Positions 1 to 8,973 are shown, counted from the stretch's first letter. The stretch: DNA of 64,000 bases from Bacillota bacterium (GCA_023440965.1 JAEZRC010000003.1:124001-188000), one strand, 5' to 3'. The notes: generated by a model from the letters alone, not told the origin. Program-made: numbers and translations.

Positions 1-1105
1 TTCTTATTGCACCACATAATCCGACTGATGAACCAGCACTGTCAAGATCACCAAAGCGGTGCCCCATAATGAATATCTTATCATTTCCTTCAATAAGCTC
101 TGCAAGAGCAGTAGCGATAATTCTTGTCTTGACTTTAGTGTGCTTTTCTATTCCTTTTGAAACACCACCGAAGAATTCAAAACCTGTTGCGGTTTTTACT
201 GAACACTGGTCGCCGCCTCTTCCAAGTGACATATCAAGAGCTTGCTTTGCAAAAAGCTCACTTTCAGAAAGAGTTTCTCCCCCACGTCCCACACCCATTG
301 AAAGTGTAACGCTAAGGCGTTCATTGACCATAATCTGTCTTGCTTTATCGAGAATATCAAAACGTTTGTCTATCATTTCCTGAATGTGTCTTTCTTCAAT
401 GACAGCAACAAACTTATCGTTTGAATTTCTTCTTAAAATACCAGTTGTAGGCTCCATAAACTTCTCAAGAAGGGTTTCAATCTGAACAAGTATGTGTGCT
501 TTTTCACTCTCTTTTACATTAGAGAGCATATCCTCATAGTTATCAATCATAAGGAGAACAACGCATGGACGTGAATTGAAATGCTCATATTCCAAAGCCT
601 TGAACTGTGAAATATCCTCAAAATAAACCATTGATAGATTAAGTTCCGGATTCTGTGAACGTGTTCCGATTACTCTGTAATATCTTCCGTCGTGTTTTAA
701 AACAGCACCGTTCTTTGTATAAATTCGGTTTATATCAACATTAAGTAATGTGGTAAGCTTTTGCCCATAAGCCTCCTTATCGGTAAAGACTCTTTCCTCA
801 AAAAGCTTATTATACCAGACAATAACACTGTTTTCATCAATAATTATAGTAGGTGCAGGGAAATAATAAAGAGATTCTTTCTGTGTTAAAGCGATATCCT
901 TATCCATTTTTAATATGTATCTTCTGACATTCCTTGATACTACAAAAATTTCAATAAGGAGTGCCAATGAAATTACACAGGTAACTGCAAAAAAGAGCCA
1001 GCTTTTGTTGTCATCCTTTTTGACCAATAGCAGAGATGCTGCCATTGAGCATAATGCCAACAGAAATACTGTGAGCTTTAAGACAAATCCGTTATTTCTC
1101 TTCAA
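1..1105 (-). CDS. gdpP: Cyclic-di-AMP phosphodiesterase GdpP, 5' part (runs off the window)
   Basis: A minus-strand frame reads open from a TTG at 1105 to the window edge, about 368 codons. It starts with two membrane segments (about residues 8-26 and 33-52), then a PAS-like part, a degenerate GGDEF region (about 165-300), and the start of a DHH domain with MGHRFGDLDSAG near residue 350. This order is that of GdpP/YybT, which hydrolyses c-di-AMP at the membrane. The catalytic DHH/DHHA1 remainder lies outside the window. The TTG at 1105 has AGGTGG 8 nt upstream. GTG codons at 1114 and 1117 are in frame just after a stop and are alternative starts. It lies 55 bp behind the RNase J gene on the same strand and may be co-transcribed. 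Confidence 0.9.
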   Translation of the reverse strand, partial: MKRNNGFVLKLTVFLLALCSMAASLLLVKKDDNKSWLFFAVTCVISLALLIEIFVVSRNVRRYILKMDKDIALTQKESLYYFPAPTIIIDENSVIVWYNKLFEERVFTDKEAYGQKLTTLLNVDINRIYTKNGAVLKHDGRYYRVIGTRSQNPELNLSMVYFEDISQFKALEYEHFNSRPCVVLLMIDNYEDMLSNVKESEKAHILVQIETLLEKFMEPTTGILRRNSNDKFVAVIEERHIQEMIDKRFDILDKARQIMVNERLSVTLSMGVGRGGETLSESELFAKQALDMSLGRGGDQCSVKTATGFEFFGGVSKGIEKHTKVKTRIIATALAELIEGNDKIFIMGHRFGDLDSAGSSVGLCGAIR

Positions 1106-1160
1106 CCTATTCACCACCTGTTAATCAATTGATATGTAGGACGGCATTGTGCCGCCTTTA

Positions 1161-3035
1161 TTATACTTCCATAATAATAGGAAGTATCATCGGGGATCTC
1201 TTTGTCTTTGAATAGATATAATCTGACAAAGCGTCCTTCATTTTTGTTTTAATTGTATTCCATTCGCGGATGTCATTGTCAATGCAATTCTGAAGAACTT
1301 TCAGCATAAGTTTCTTTGCCTGTTCGATAAGTTCTTCACTTTCTCTAACATAAACAAATCCTCTTGACACAACATCAGGACCAGCAAGAATTGTTCCGCT
1401 TTCGCTTTCTATTGTTGCAACAACAATGATAAGTCCATCCTGTGCAAGATGCTTTCTGTCACGAAGAACAATTGCACCTACATCACCAACACCAAGTCCG
1501 TCAACGAGAACTCTTCCAGCAGGAACCTGACCAGTGATTTTTATTTCAACTCCGTCAATTTCAATGACGTTACCAATTTCACCAATAACTATATTTTCTT
1601 CAGGAATACCCATTTCCATTGCTGTCATTGCATGACGCTTAAGGTGCTTATACTCACCGTGCACAGGGATAAAGAACTTTGGCTTTATAAGTGACAATAA
1701 TAGCTTCTGCTCTTCCTGGCAGGCATGTCCTGAAACGTGAACGTCATACATACTCTCATAAATTACATGAGCGCCTGACTTCATAAGCTCGTTTATTACC
1801 TTTGTAACAAGCTTTTCATTACCCGGAATAGGTGTTGCTGAAATGATAATGAAATCATGAGATGTAATTGTAACCTTCTTATGATCATTCATTGCCATTC
1901 TGGTCAAAGCAGACATTGGTTCGCCCTGACTGCCTGTTGTTATAAGAACAACCTTTTCAGAAGGATAGCGATTCATAGTATCGATGTCAATAATCAGTCC
2001 CTCAGGAGCGTCAAGATAACCAAGCTCTATTGCCTTGCTAATTACATTGACCATACTTCTTCCAAAAACTGCAACCTTTCGGTCAAACTTGACTGCATTA
2101 TCGATAATCTGCTGAACTCTGTGTATATTTGAGGCAAATGAAGCAATAATTATACGTTTACCCTCAGCCTGAAGGAACAATCTTTCAAAGGACTCCCCAA
2201 CCTTGCTTTCACTCATTGTGAAGCCTTTTCTTTCAGAGTTTGTGGAATCTGACATAAGTGCAAGAACACCCTTATTCCCAAGCTCAGAAAATCTTGCAAG
2301 ATCAATAATTCCACCCTCAATAGGTGTATAATCAACCTTAAAGTCGCCTGTGTGAATAACTACACCAGCAGGTGTATGAACAGCTACAGCTACAGCATCA
2401 GGAATTGAATGATTTACTCTTATGAATTCAACAGCCATACAGCCCATTTTTACTGTCTGGCGTGGTGTTATCACATTAAGCTGTGCGGATGCAAGAATAT
2501 TATGCTCCTTTAATTTGCCTTCAACAAGCCCTATTGTAAGTCTTGTTCCATATACAGGAACATTAATTTTCTTTAAAAGATAAGGAATAGCACCAATATG
2601 GTCTTCGTGTCCGTGGGTAATGACGATGCCTCTTATCTTCTCCTTGTTTCTTTCAACATAAGTGAAATCAGGGATAACTATATCAACGCCGAGCATTTCT
2701 GTGTCAGGGAATGCAAGACCGCAGTCAACAATAAATATATCATTTGCACATTCAAAAACGGTAAAGTTCTTTCCGATTTCATTAAGTCCACCAAGTGGAA
2801 TAATTTTTATCGGAGTCTTTCTCTGTTCATTTTTTGTATTCTTCCTTGGCGTACGAGGCTTTTTCATCGCCTGCGTATTGCCGTCAGAATTCTGTGGTCT
2901 TGGTTTGTTTTGTGCATCGCTATTTAAGTTTGCCTTTTTTGCCCGAGGTCTGTATTTTGGCTTTTGCTTTACTGTCTTTGGGTTTTCTGATGTTTGTTGT
3001 GTAGTATTGATGTTTTTTGTATTATCTGTACTCAT
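1161..3035 (-). CDS. rnj: Ribonuclease J
   Basis: A 624-residue metallo-beta-lactamase/beta-CASP ribonuclease with the zinc motif HGHEDH at residues 141-146, the family opening IKIIPLGGLNEIGKN at about 76-90, and the full beta-CASP and C-terminal domains. RNase J has 5'-to-3' exonuclease and endonuclease activity and is central to mRNA decay and rRNA processing in Bacillota. The first ~70 residues are a basic, N/K/Q/P-rich low-complexity extension before the catalytic core; such tails often bind RNA (inference). The ATG at 3035 has a good AGAGGAG site. A promoter at 3334-3362 predicts a 5' UTR of about 290 nt. gdpP follows downstream. Confidence 0.96.
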   Translation of the reverse strand: MSTDNTKNINTTQQTSENPKTVKQKPKYRPRAKKANLNSDAQNKPRPQNSDGNTQAMKKPRTPRKNTKNEQRKTPIKIIPLGGLNEIGKNFTVFECANDIFIVDCGLAFPDTEMLGVDIVIPDFTYVERNKEKIRGIVITHGHEDHIGAIPYLLKKINVPVYGTRLTIGLVEGKLKEHNILASAQLNVITPRQTVKMGCMAVEFIRVNHSIPDAVAVAVHTPAGVVIHTGDFKVDYTPIEGGIIDLARFSELGNKGVLALMSDSTNSERKGFTMSESKVGESFERLFLQAEGKRIIIASFASNIHRVQQIIDNAVKFDRKVAVFGRSMVNVISKAIELGYLDAPEGLIIDIDTMNRYPSEKVVLITTGSQGEPMSALTRMAMNDHKKVTITSHDFIIISATPIPGNEKLVTKVINELMKSGAHVIYESMYDVHVSGHACQEEQKLLLSLIKPKFFIPVHGEYKHLKRHAMTAMEMGIPEENIVIGEIGNVIEIDGVEIKITGQVPAGRVLVDGLGVGDVGAIVLRDRKHLAQDGLIIVVATIESESGTILAGPDVVSRGFVYVRESEELIEQAKKLMLKVLQNCIDNDIREWNTIKTKMKDALSDYIYSKTKRSPMILPIIMEV

Positions 3036-3327
3036 TTAATTCTCCTCTAAATCTTTTGCGCTCCTACTATTCAATGTTAAATCAATACCAAAGGTCATAA
3101 AGAAAAATTAATGCGCACTTTTAAAAGGCGCATAGTAATTCTACTATGACCAATGGGAATAGCAATGATTGTTTAATAGCATTAAAGCGGTATGTATTCC
3201 TGAACGAAACGGTCATTCAGGAATTTTTCAGTCTGCTTTGAAACGATGCTCTGTATATAAATAAAATTTGCTTATTAAATACATATATAAATAACAGTCA
3301 GTAATTTCATAACCGGACACATATTCA
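3036..3327 (-). promoter_or_regulatory. Long structured 5' leader of the RNase J gene
   Basis: No gene was found in this stretch. On the minus strand it holds, in order: a perfect 9-bp hairpin (arms 3216-3224 and 3196-3204), a 7-bp hairpin CATAGTA/TACTATG (3131-3148), and a hairpin ATGCGC/GCGCAT with an A/T-rich middle (3111-3133) followed by TAATTTTTCT. The last looks like an intrinsic terminator 75 nt before the start codon. The second and third hairpins share bases 3131-3133 and cannot both form completely. GGTCATA (3145-3151) can also pair with TATGACC (3093-3099) across the terminator. This is the layout of a transcription attenuator; its function is inferred. Confidence 0.5.
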
Positions 3328-3333
3328 ATATAT

Positions 3334-3362
3334 ATATTACCTCTATTTGCTGAAAATGTCAA
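3334..3362 (-). promoter_or_regulatory. Predicted sigma-A promoter of rnj
   Basis: Minus strand: TTGACA (3362-3357), 17-bp spacer, TAATAT (3339-3334). The only well-formed promoter found upstream of the RNase J gene; transcription would start near 3327. Confidence 0.7.
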
Positions 3363-3400
3363 TACAACGCTCTAGCAGTGAAATAATTGGTTTTGATATA

Positions 3401-5713
3401 TTATTGTATATTTTCGTCCTGGTTATTCTTAATCATTCTTTCAAATTTATCACAAAGCTCTGCCGCGGTTTCACTTTTAAAGCTTTCTACAAACATCTGA
3501 ACGCCTCTTCCCGTCTTGGATGGACGAATAATTACACGTGAATTATTTTCATTTACCGCAACTCCCTCGCCAAGTCCAGCATTCTCCGTACAGAAGCGTT
3601 TTAGTATCTTCAACGGCGAATTATCAACACTCACATACCTGCTTGTTGAATAGAAGTCAGGAATGTCACTTGTTGCCTGTTTTAATGTAATTCCCTTTTC
3701 ATAAAGATACTTTAGAACAATCAATGAAAGCTTTATTCCATCACGGACAAAGTCACATTCGCCTGCCAGTTTTCTTGCTTCACTGTCACTGTTGTCAAAA
3801 CTACAGTTATAATAACGCAGAACCCTTCGTCCATATCTTTGCGCTAAGTCATCTGCAACAAGAGGAAAGTTATATGGCAATGAAATATCCTTTCCCTGTT
3901 CAAAATATATTTTTGCTGTAAGAACTATCAACTTTTCATAAAACACATAGCCAGTTTCCTCAGTATATGCTGAGGACTTTTTGCCGTCACCTGATATATG
4001 AAATATAATTTTCTGTCCGTTTATATCAATTCTCTTTGAAATAATTTCGGACAGAATTTCTGATACCCGCTCACAACCTGTCTTGAATTCAGGACATATT
4101 CCTGTAAACTTGTTCGGCAGCATTCCTTCAAGTGATCGTATATAAAGCTCTTTCATGCTGTCAGTACCTTTTAAAGCCCCAAAACTTGCAAATTCAGCTT
4201 TTAAATACTCACCCCGATTTAGTCCGCCCTCAATTTTCCTCTCCTGTTTTCTTGTTGGCATTAGGCCATTTTCAGCAAAAACCTTAAGGCTTGTAATCTT
4301 CCCAGCTTCGATATAACAACCTGATTTAATATTTCCGCTTTGCATAACATATAAAAGCTCGGACTCAATGCAATCACCCATATTCCATACATCACAACCA
4401 CTTGCCAATGCTCCAGACATAAAAGCTAGTGCTAATGCCTTTGAAGTGTTGCTGTATTTATATCCAACAATAACAACTTTCTCATTAAAAGCACTAGCAA
4501 CCGCTCCGCCGAGGTCTGAACATAATCTTGGTGTTATTACAGCATTTGTTTCGCCACTTATTCCGTTTTCGTCTAAAATTAGAGCGTTTGCATTCCCGTA
4601 TTTTATGTCATAAGTCACAGTAGTATTCTTTTCAATCTGTTTTTGCGGCCATACTCTTATCTCAGACTCAATAACAGAATTTTCACCGACTACAGCATTT
4701 TCACCGACTACTGAATTTTCATAGGCACAGGAACCCGTCAGCATTTTTGCATTACTGCATATAAGCGATTGATTACAACTAACGTGCTCTCCGATAAATG
4801 CTCCGTCAAGGATAACCGAGCCGTGTATTTTTGAATTTATACCAATCGTCACATTATCGCAAATAACAGAACAAGCCTCAATAACCGCCCCTGTTCCTAT
4901 GGAAACATTCTTGCCAATATAGCAAGGATAATTAATTCTGGCTCCTCTGTAGCTTGCTGATTCATTCACAACGCCGCCATACAGATCACGATGGCCGTTA
5001 AGCCGGCAAGCTACTTTTCCCTCAAGTATATCTGCCTGACACCTTAAATATGACTTGAAGTCGCCGATATCGCACCAATATCCACTTTCCTCATAAGCAA
5101 AAAGTCGCATATTATTTTTCATCATCTGTGGGAATATATCCATAGCAAAATCAGACTTCTTATCCTGAGGAATTAGTTCAAGTGCTGATTTTGAAAGGAT
5201 ATATACACCTGTATTTGCCATATCTGTAACACAACTTGAAAAGGATGGCTTTTCAATAAAACCTGTTATTTTCCCCTGCTCATTAAAAAGCACAAGCCCG
5301 AATTCGCGTGGATCAATTACTTTCTTGACAATAATTGTAGCGTCAGCATTATTGCTTCTATGAAATTCTATTGCAGAAGTCAAGTCAAAGTCGCACATTG
5401 CGTCACCACTTATGACAAGAATCTCATCATCACTCTGTGCAAGCTTTACGCAACCCGCTGTTCCAAGTGGTATTTCCTCAAAAGAATAATCAAGCGTTAA
5501 TCCGTTATACTTGTTGTCGTCAAAGTGCGATACAATTTTCTCCCCTTGATACATTAACGTCAGTGTTGCTTTATTAAAAGAATTGCTGATAAGTAAATCA
5601 AGAATATACTCAAGAACCGGCCTGCCACATAGTGGTGCAAGGGGCTTGGGCATATTACAGGTTAGAGGTCGAAGTCTTGTACCCTCCCCGCCAGCCATAA
5701 TAATTGCCTGCAT
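3401..5713 (-). CDS. Nucleotidyltransferase / beta-helix / degenerate phosphomannomutase fusion protein
   Basis: A 770-residue three-part protein. Residues ~1-235 are a sugar-nucleotide transferase with GGEGTRLRPLT near the N-terminus, typical of mannose-1-phosphate guanylyltransferases and related NDP-sugar synthases. Residues ~250-370 are a left-handed beta-helix hexapeptide region. Residues ~375-760 resemble phosphoglucomutase/phosphomannomutase, but the catalytic serine motif (TASHNP in active enzymes) is absent (GCYIEAGKI occurs in its place) and the metal loop DGDxDR reads SGDGKK. The mutase half is therefore probably not catalytic. Homologous fusions with decayed mutase domains are known in Bacillota and cyanobacteria. 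Likely role: activated sugar supply for envelope polysaccharide; the exact sugar is unknown. AAGGGAG site upstream. Divergent from the flippase gene. Confidence 0.85.
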   Translation of the reverse strand: MQAIIMAGGEGTRLRPLTCNMPKPLAPLCGRPVLEYILDLLISNSFNKATLTLMYQGEKIVSHFDDNKYNGLTLDYSFEEIPLGTAGCVKLAQSDDEILVISGDAMCDFDLTSAIEFHRSNNADATIIVKKVIDPREFGLVLFNEQGKITGFIEKPSFSSCVTDMANTGVYILSKSALELIPQDKKSDFAMDIFPQMMKNNMRLFAYEESGYWCDIGDFKSYLRCQADILEGKVACRLNGHRDLYGGVVNESASYRGARINYPCYIGKNVSIGTGAVIEACSVICDNVTIGINSKIHGSVILDGAFIGEHVSCNQSLICSNAKMLTGSCAYENSVVGENAVVGENSVIESEIRVWPQKQIEKNTTVTYDIKYGNANALILDENGISGETNAVITPRLCSDLGGAVASAFNEKVVIVGYKYSNTSKALALAFMSGALASGCDVWNMGDCIESELLYVMQSGNIKSGCYIEAGKITSLKVFAENGLMPTRKQERKIEGGLNRGEYLKAEFASFGALKGTDSMKELYIRSLEGMLPNKFTGICPEFKTGCERVSEILSEIISKRIDINGQKIIFHISGDGKKSSAYTEETGYVFYEKLIVLTAKIYFEQGKDISLPYNFPLVADDLAQRYGRRVLRYYNCSFDNSDSEARKLAGECDFVRDGIKLSLIVLKYLYEKGITLKQATSDIPDFYSTSRYVSVDNSPLKILKRFCTENAGLGEGVAVNENNSRVIIRPSKTGRGVQMFVESFKSETAAELCDKFERMIKNNQDENIQ

Positions 5714-5871
5714 AATGTTCTCCCTTCACGTTGTTAATTTATCTTAGTATTGACGTGAAGAAAATAAGTTATTCTGTTTTTAAAAATAGCTTGTATTCTC
5801 AAAGCAATTCCATCATATATATGGATAGTGGACTGATTATATTTGTCCTATTTTCCGCCAGAAAGGGATAT

Positions 5872-7446
5872 ATGATGAAAAAGGCAAAACTGTTCTTTAT
5901 AAATTCTGTTGTTATGATTGCGACTTCGCTAGTACTGCGGATTATTGATGTATTCTTTAATGTTTACATATCAAATAAAATAGGGCTCGCTGGAATGGGA
6001 CTTATACAGATTATAATGTCTGTGTTTGGATTTTCTGTCATTGTGGCTTGTTCAGGAATTGGGCTTGCATCAACACGTCTTGTCGCTGAGGAACTTGCTT
6101 ATAACAGTCATTCTGGAGTCCGCAAGTCAATGAAAACCTGCCTGATATATGCAATAGTCTTTGGCTCCTTTGCAAGCTTTATTCTTTTAGTAGGTGGCAA
6201 CTTCATAGGAACGCATCTTCTTAAAGATACAAGGACAATACAATCACTCCATATCCTTGCAATAAGCCTTCCGTTTTATTCGGCTCAATGCGCTTTATAT
6301 GGGTATTTCACAGCAGTACGACGTGTGTTTTTAAGCTCAATAACTCAGATTCTTGAAATGGGTGCGAGAATAGGATTAACAGTTTTCTTCATTGAAAAAA
6401 ATCTTGAAAAAGGTATGGAAACTACCTGTAATGGTTTAATGATGGCGGCAACACTTTCTGAAGTTGTAGCATTCAGCTTGATGTTTAGTGTATATATGAT
6501 TGACAAAAGGCGCTTTAAAAGAAAGGATACCACTAAAAATAACATCCCAAAAAGACTGTTTAAAATATCACTTCCTATGGCTTTTAGCTCATATGTGTGC
6601 TCGGCACTTATTACCATAAAAAACGTTATGATACCTATAGGACTTGTAAAATACGGAATGACTCGTGATATTGCACTTTCACAATTTGGTGTTATAAACG
6701 GAATGGTAATTCCTATAATACTGTTTCCTGCTGCTTTCATCGGAACTTTTTCAAGCCTGATTGTTCCCGAAATAACAGAATGCTATCGGCTCGGCAACCG
6801 CAAAAAGATCAATTATATAGTAACAAGAGCTTTTCAGGTTACGCTTATCTTCACTATTTGTGTCATAGCAATCTTTCTTAAATTCTCACAGGAATTCGGA
6901 ATGGTGGTATATAAAAATATTACTATCGGAACATATATAGAAATTCTAACGCCTCTTGCGCTGATTGCTTACCTTGACGGAATCACCGACGCAATGCTCA
7001 AAGGACTTGACCAGCAGGTTGCGTCAATGTTCTTCAATATATTTGATTCAGGCTTTTCAATATTGCTTGTTTACTTCCTGCTGCCACGCTTCGGACTCAA
7101 TGGTCTGCTGTTCCTTATGTTCGCAAGCAAATTACTTAACACATTCCTAAGTATAAACAAAATTGCTAAAATAACAGATTTCAAGGTAAAGTATTCTAAT
7201 TGGATGCTAAAGCCTTTTATATGTTCATTCATAGCTGTTGTATTTGCGAAAGCTATTGTTAACGTAGTTCATCACGGATACAGATATTCTGTTTCAGTAC
7301 TGACAATGTATGTGACACTATCAATTGTGCTCTACCTGATTCTGATATTTGCTTTTGGTTGTATTAAAAAACAGGATATTAAATTATTAACCAACAAATT
7401 TAAGAAAAAAAATATTTCAAAAGGTATTGACTCTGACGTAGCGTAA
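5872..7446 (+). CDS. SpoVB-like polysaccharide/lipid flippase (MATE superfamily)
   Basis: A 524-residue polytopic membrane protein with about 12-14 hydrophobic segments and the N-terminal pattern of SpoVB/oligosaccharide flippases (TSLVLRIIDVFFNVYISNKIG, then GLASTRLVAEE). In spore formers, SpoVB is needed for spore cortex synthesis; relatives such as MurJ flip lipid-linked sugars. The frame is open further upstream to 5731, but ATG 5872 follows AAAGGGA at the right distance and begins with the lysine-rich start expected before the first membrane segment. It is divergent from the sugar nucleotidyltransferase gene, which fits an envelope polysaccharide context. Sporulation use versus general export cannot be settled here. 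Confidence 0.85.
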   Translation: MMKKAKLFFINSVVMIATSLVLRIIDVFFNVYISNKIGLAGMGLIQIIMSVFGFSVIVACSGIGLASTRLVAEELAYNSHSGVRKSMKTCLIYAIVFGSFASFILLVGGNFIGTHLLKDTRTIQSLHILAISLPFYSAQCALYGYFTAVRRVFLSSITQILEMGARIGLTVFFIEKNLEKGMETTCNGLMMAATLSEVVAFSLMFSVYMIDKRRFKRKDTTKNNIPKRLFKISLPMAFSSYVCSALITIKNVMIPIGLVKYGMTRDIALSQFGVINGMVIPIILFPAAFIGTFSSLIVPEITECYRLGNRKKINYIVTRAFQVTLIFTICVIAIFLKFSQEFGMVVYKNITIGTYIEILTPLALIAYLDGITDAMLKGLDQQVASMFFNIFDSGFSILLVYFLLPRFGLNGLLFLMFASKLLNTFLSINKIAKITDFKVKYSNWMLKPFICSFIAVVFAKAIVNVVHHGYRYSVSVLTMYVTLSIVLYLILIFAFGCIKKQDIKLLTNKFKKKNISKGIDSDVA

Positions 7447-7490
7447 TAGTTTATAATAAGGACAGTGAAAAAATCAGGGAGGATAAAACA

Positions 7491-8222
7491 ATGAAAATCA
7501 ATGAGGTTTCAAAGCTCACAGGAGTAACTATCCGAACATTGCATTACTATGACCAGATCGGATTGCTGGCACCGACCGAGGTCACGGAAGCAGGCTATAG
7601 ACTGTATGATAAAAATGCTTTGTTCAGACTTGCACAGATTATGTTCTTCAAGGAGCTTGATTTTCCTCTTGAGGAAATTAAAAAAATAATGTCCCGACCT
7701 GACTTTGACACACAAAAAGCGCTTTTAAATCAGAAAGAGCTCCTGATGAAAAAGCGTGACAGACTTGACGGGCTTATAAAGCTTGTCGATAAAACGATAG
7801 ATGGAGGGTTCAATATGAGTTTCAATGAATTTAATAATACTGAAATTGAAAAGGCTAAAGAAAAGTATGCTAAAGAAGCTAAGGAGCTTTATGGCAACAC
7901 TACTGAATACGCTGAATATGAGAAAAAATCAAGTAACTATACAAAGCAGGATTGGAATAATATAAATGAAACAATGCAGGTTATTTTCAAGAAGTTTGCT
8001 GATATTATGGATAAAGCACCTGAAAGTGCTGAAGCACAGGTACTTGTGAAGGAATGGCAAAGGTATATTACAGATAATTTCTATGAATGTTCAGATGAGA
8101 TTCTGCAAGGTATTGGACAAATGTATATCAACGATGAGAGATTTAAAGAAAACATTGATAAGACAAAGTCAGGACTTGCTGAATATATCTCAAAGGCTAT
8201 TGCAGCATATTGCAAGAAATAG
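7491..8222 (+). CDS. MerR-family regulator with TipAS-type drug-binding domain
   Basis: A 243-residue protein. Residues 1-70 form the MerR winged helix (EVSKLTGVTIRTLHYYDQIG), followed by a coiled-coil dimer helix and, from about residue 105, a TipAS antibiotic-recognition domain. TipA proteins activate multidrug resistance promoters when a ligand is bound and usually activate their own gene. GGGAGG lies 8 nt before the ATG. The gene stands 44 bp behind the flippase gene and ends at a terminator at 8231. No obvious efflux target is adjacent, so its regulon may be elsewhere or only itself. An internal ATG at 7815 (RBS GGAGGG) could give the ligand-binding part alone, as the tipA gene of Streptomyces does; this is inference. 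Confidence 0.9.
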   Translation: MKINEVSKLTGVTIRTLHYYDQIGLLAPTEVTEAGYRLYDKNALFRLAQIMFFKELDFPLEEIKKIMSRPDFDTQKALLNQKELLMKKRDRLDGLIKLVDKTIDGGFNMSFNEFNNTEIEKAKEKYAKEAKELYGNTTEYAEYEKKSSNYTKQDWNNINETMQVIFKKFADIMDKAPESAEAQVLVKEWQRYITDNFYECSDEILQGIGQMYINDERFKENIDKTKSGLAEYISKAIAAYCKK

Positions 8223-8230
8223 CATAAGCA

Positions 8231-8264
8231 AAAGGGCGGATAGAAATCTCCGTCCTTTAATTAA
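8231..8264 (+). terminator. Intrinsic terminator after the TipA-like gene
   Basis: AAAGGGCGGA (8231-8240) pairs with TCCGTCCTTT (8249-8258) apart from one G-T pair, followed by an A/T-rich tail. Confidence 0.8.
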
Positions 8265-8330
8265 TTAGAATATCTTTCGGGGGCTTAGCGGCGCCCACAC
8301 ACCTTCGCACATAAATCTAATAAATAGTAA
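8265..8330. repeat. Direct repeat, copy 1
   Basis: Core GGGCTTAGCGG-CGCC, then CACCTTCGCACATAAAT and CTAATAA, matching copy 2 at 8556-8632 with a few substitutions and single-base gaps. Noncoding and much more G/C-rich in its core than the flanks. Confidence 0.75.
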
Positions 8331-8357
8331 TCAAATGATTAAAAGGTCGAAGCATGA

Positions 8358-8540
8358 AATCAACCACTTACAAATACAAAACAGAAATCCAACTTTTACT
8401 GGTTGATTGAGCGACCGTCACTCAGAATCGGCATCGAAGTGCAAAAAAGTCAAATCCGAGTTGTTGAGCGATAGCGAAATGTGTCTGAGGATTTGACTTG
8501 ATTTTCTTTCGTCATTTCTTGTATCAAGACAAGAAATGAC
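8358..8540. repeat. Three inverted repeats between the direct repeat copies
   Basis: Pair 1: AATCAACCA (8358-8366) with TGGTTGATT (8400-8408). Pair 2: AAGTCAAATCC (8447-8457) with GGATTTGACTT (8489-8499), perfect 11 bp, with GAGCGATAGCGAAATG inside the 31-nt loop. Pair 3: GTCATTTCTTGT (8511-8522) with ACAAGAAATGAC (8529-8540), perfect 12 bp with a 6-nt loop. No credible reading frame covers the block. It could be a structured RNA or a non-autonomous repeat element. Confidence 0.7.
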
Positions 8541-8555
8541 ATAAACATAAATATT

Positions 8556-8632
8556 ATGCAATATATCTATTTAGGAGGGCTTAGCGGTCGCCCCCCAAAC
8601 CCCTTCGCATATAAATACTAATAATAAGCATT
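8556..8632. repeat. Direct repeat, copy 2
   Basis: GGGCTTAGCGGTCGCC (from 8578), then CCCCTTCGCATATAAAT and ACTAATAA, matching copy 1. Together with copy 1 and the hairpins it fills nearly all of the 450 bp between the TipA-like gene and the Dabb-domain gene. Confidence 0.75.
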
Positions 8633-8676
8633 TTATATACACATGAAAAAAGCAGGGGATGACCTTTGCCTTTTTA

Positions 8677-8973
8677 TTATACTTCGCAATCTGTCACTGC
8701 CCTGTCGATAACAACCTTACCAATAAAATCCTTACATTCCTCGTGGAGAGGATGAGTCTGATAAAAATCAAGTGCTCCTCTCGAAGATAGTTCTGAATAC
8801 AAGCAAACATCATAACCATTCGGATTAAAGTTCTGATTAACTTCAACTTTTATTAGTCCTTCAATCTTACCATTAAGTGCCTCAAGCTTTGTCTTAATAA
8901 TCTCAGCATTGGTTACCTTGTCGTTGCCTTCAGCCTCGTCCTTAAGCTTCCAGAAAACAATATGTCTTATCAT
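8677..8973 (-). CDS. Dabb-family (stress-responsive A/B barrel) protein
   Basis: A 98-residue protein of full family length with the typical start MIRHIVFWKLKDEA, a central YDVCLYSELSS segment and THPLHEECKDFI near the C-terminus, as in dimeric alpha/beta-barrel Dabb proteins. Members have been linked to stress and small-molecule binding; no reaction can be assigned from sequence. AAGGGAG precedes the ATG. It sits 32 bp behind fmnB on the same strand, so it may be co-transcribed with the electron transfer locus, but nothing in its sequence links it to flavin chemistry. Confidence 0.85.
   Translation of the reverse strand: MIRHIVFWKLKDEAEGNDKVTNAEIIKTKLEALNGKIEGLIKVEVNQNFNPNGYDVCLYSELSSRGALDFYQTHPLHEECKDFIGKVVIDRAVTDCEV

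Noticed and set aside
69..383. Plus-strand open frame of 104 codons
   Set aside because: Lies antisense to the clearly coding gdpP frame and has no recognisable protein features.
5731..5871. N-terminal extension of the SpoVB-like protein
   Set aside because: No ribosome binding site at 5731, and the composition is unlike the family; ATG 5872 has a good site.
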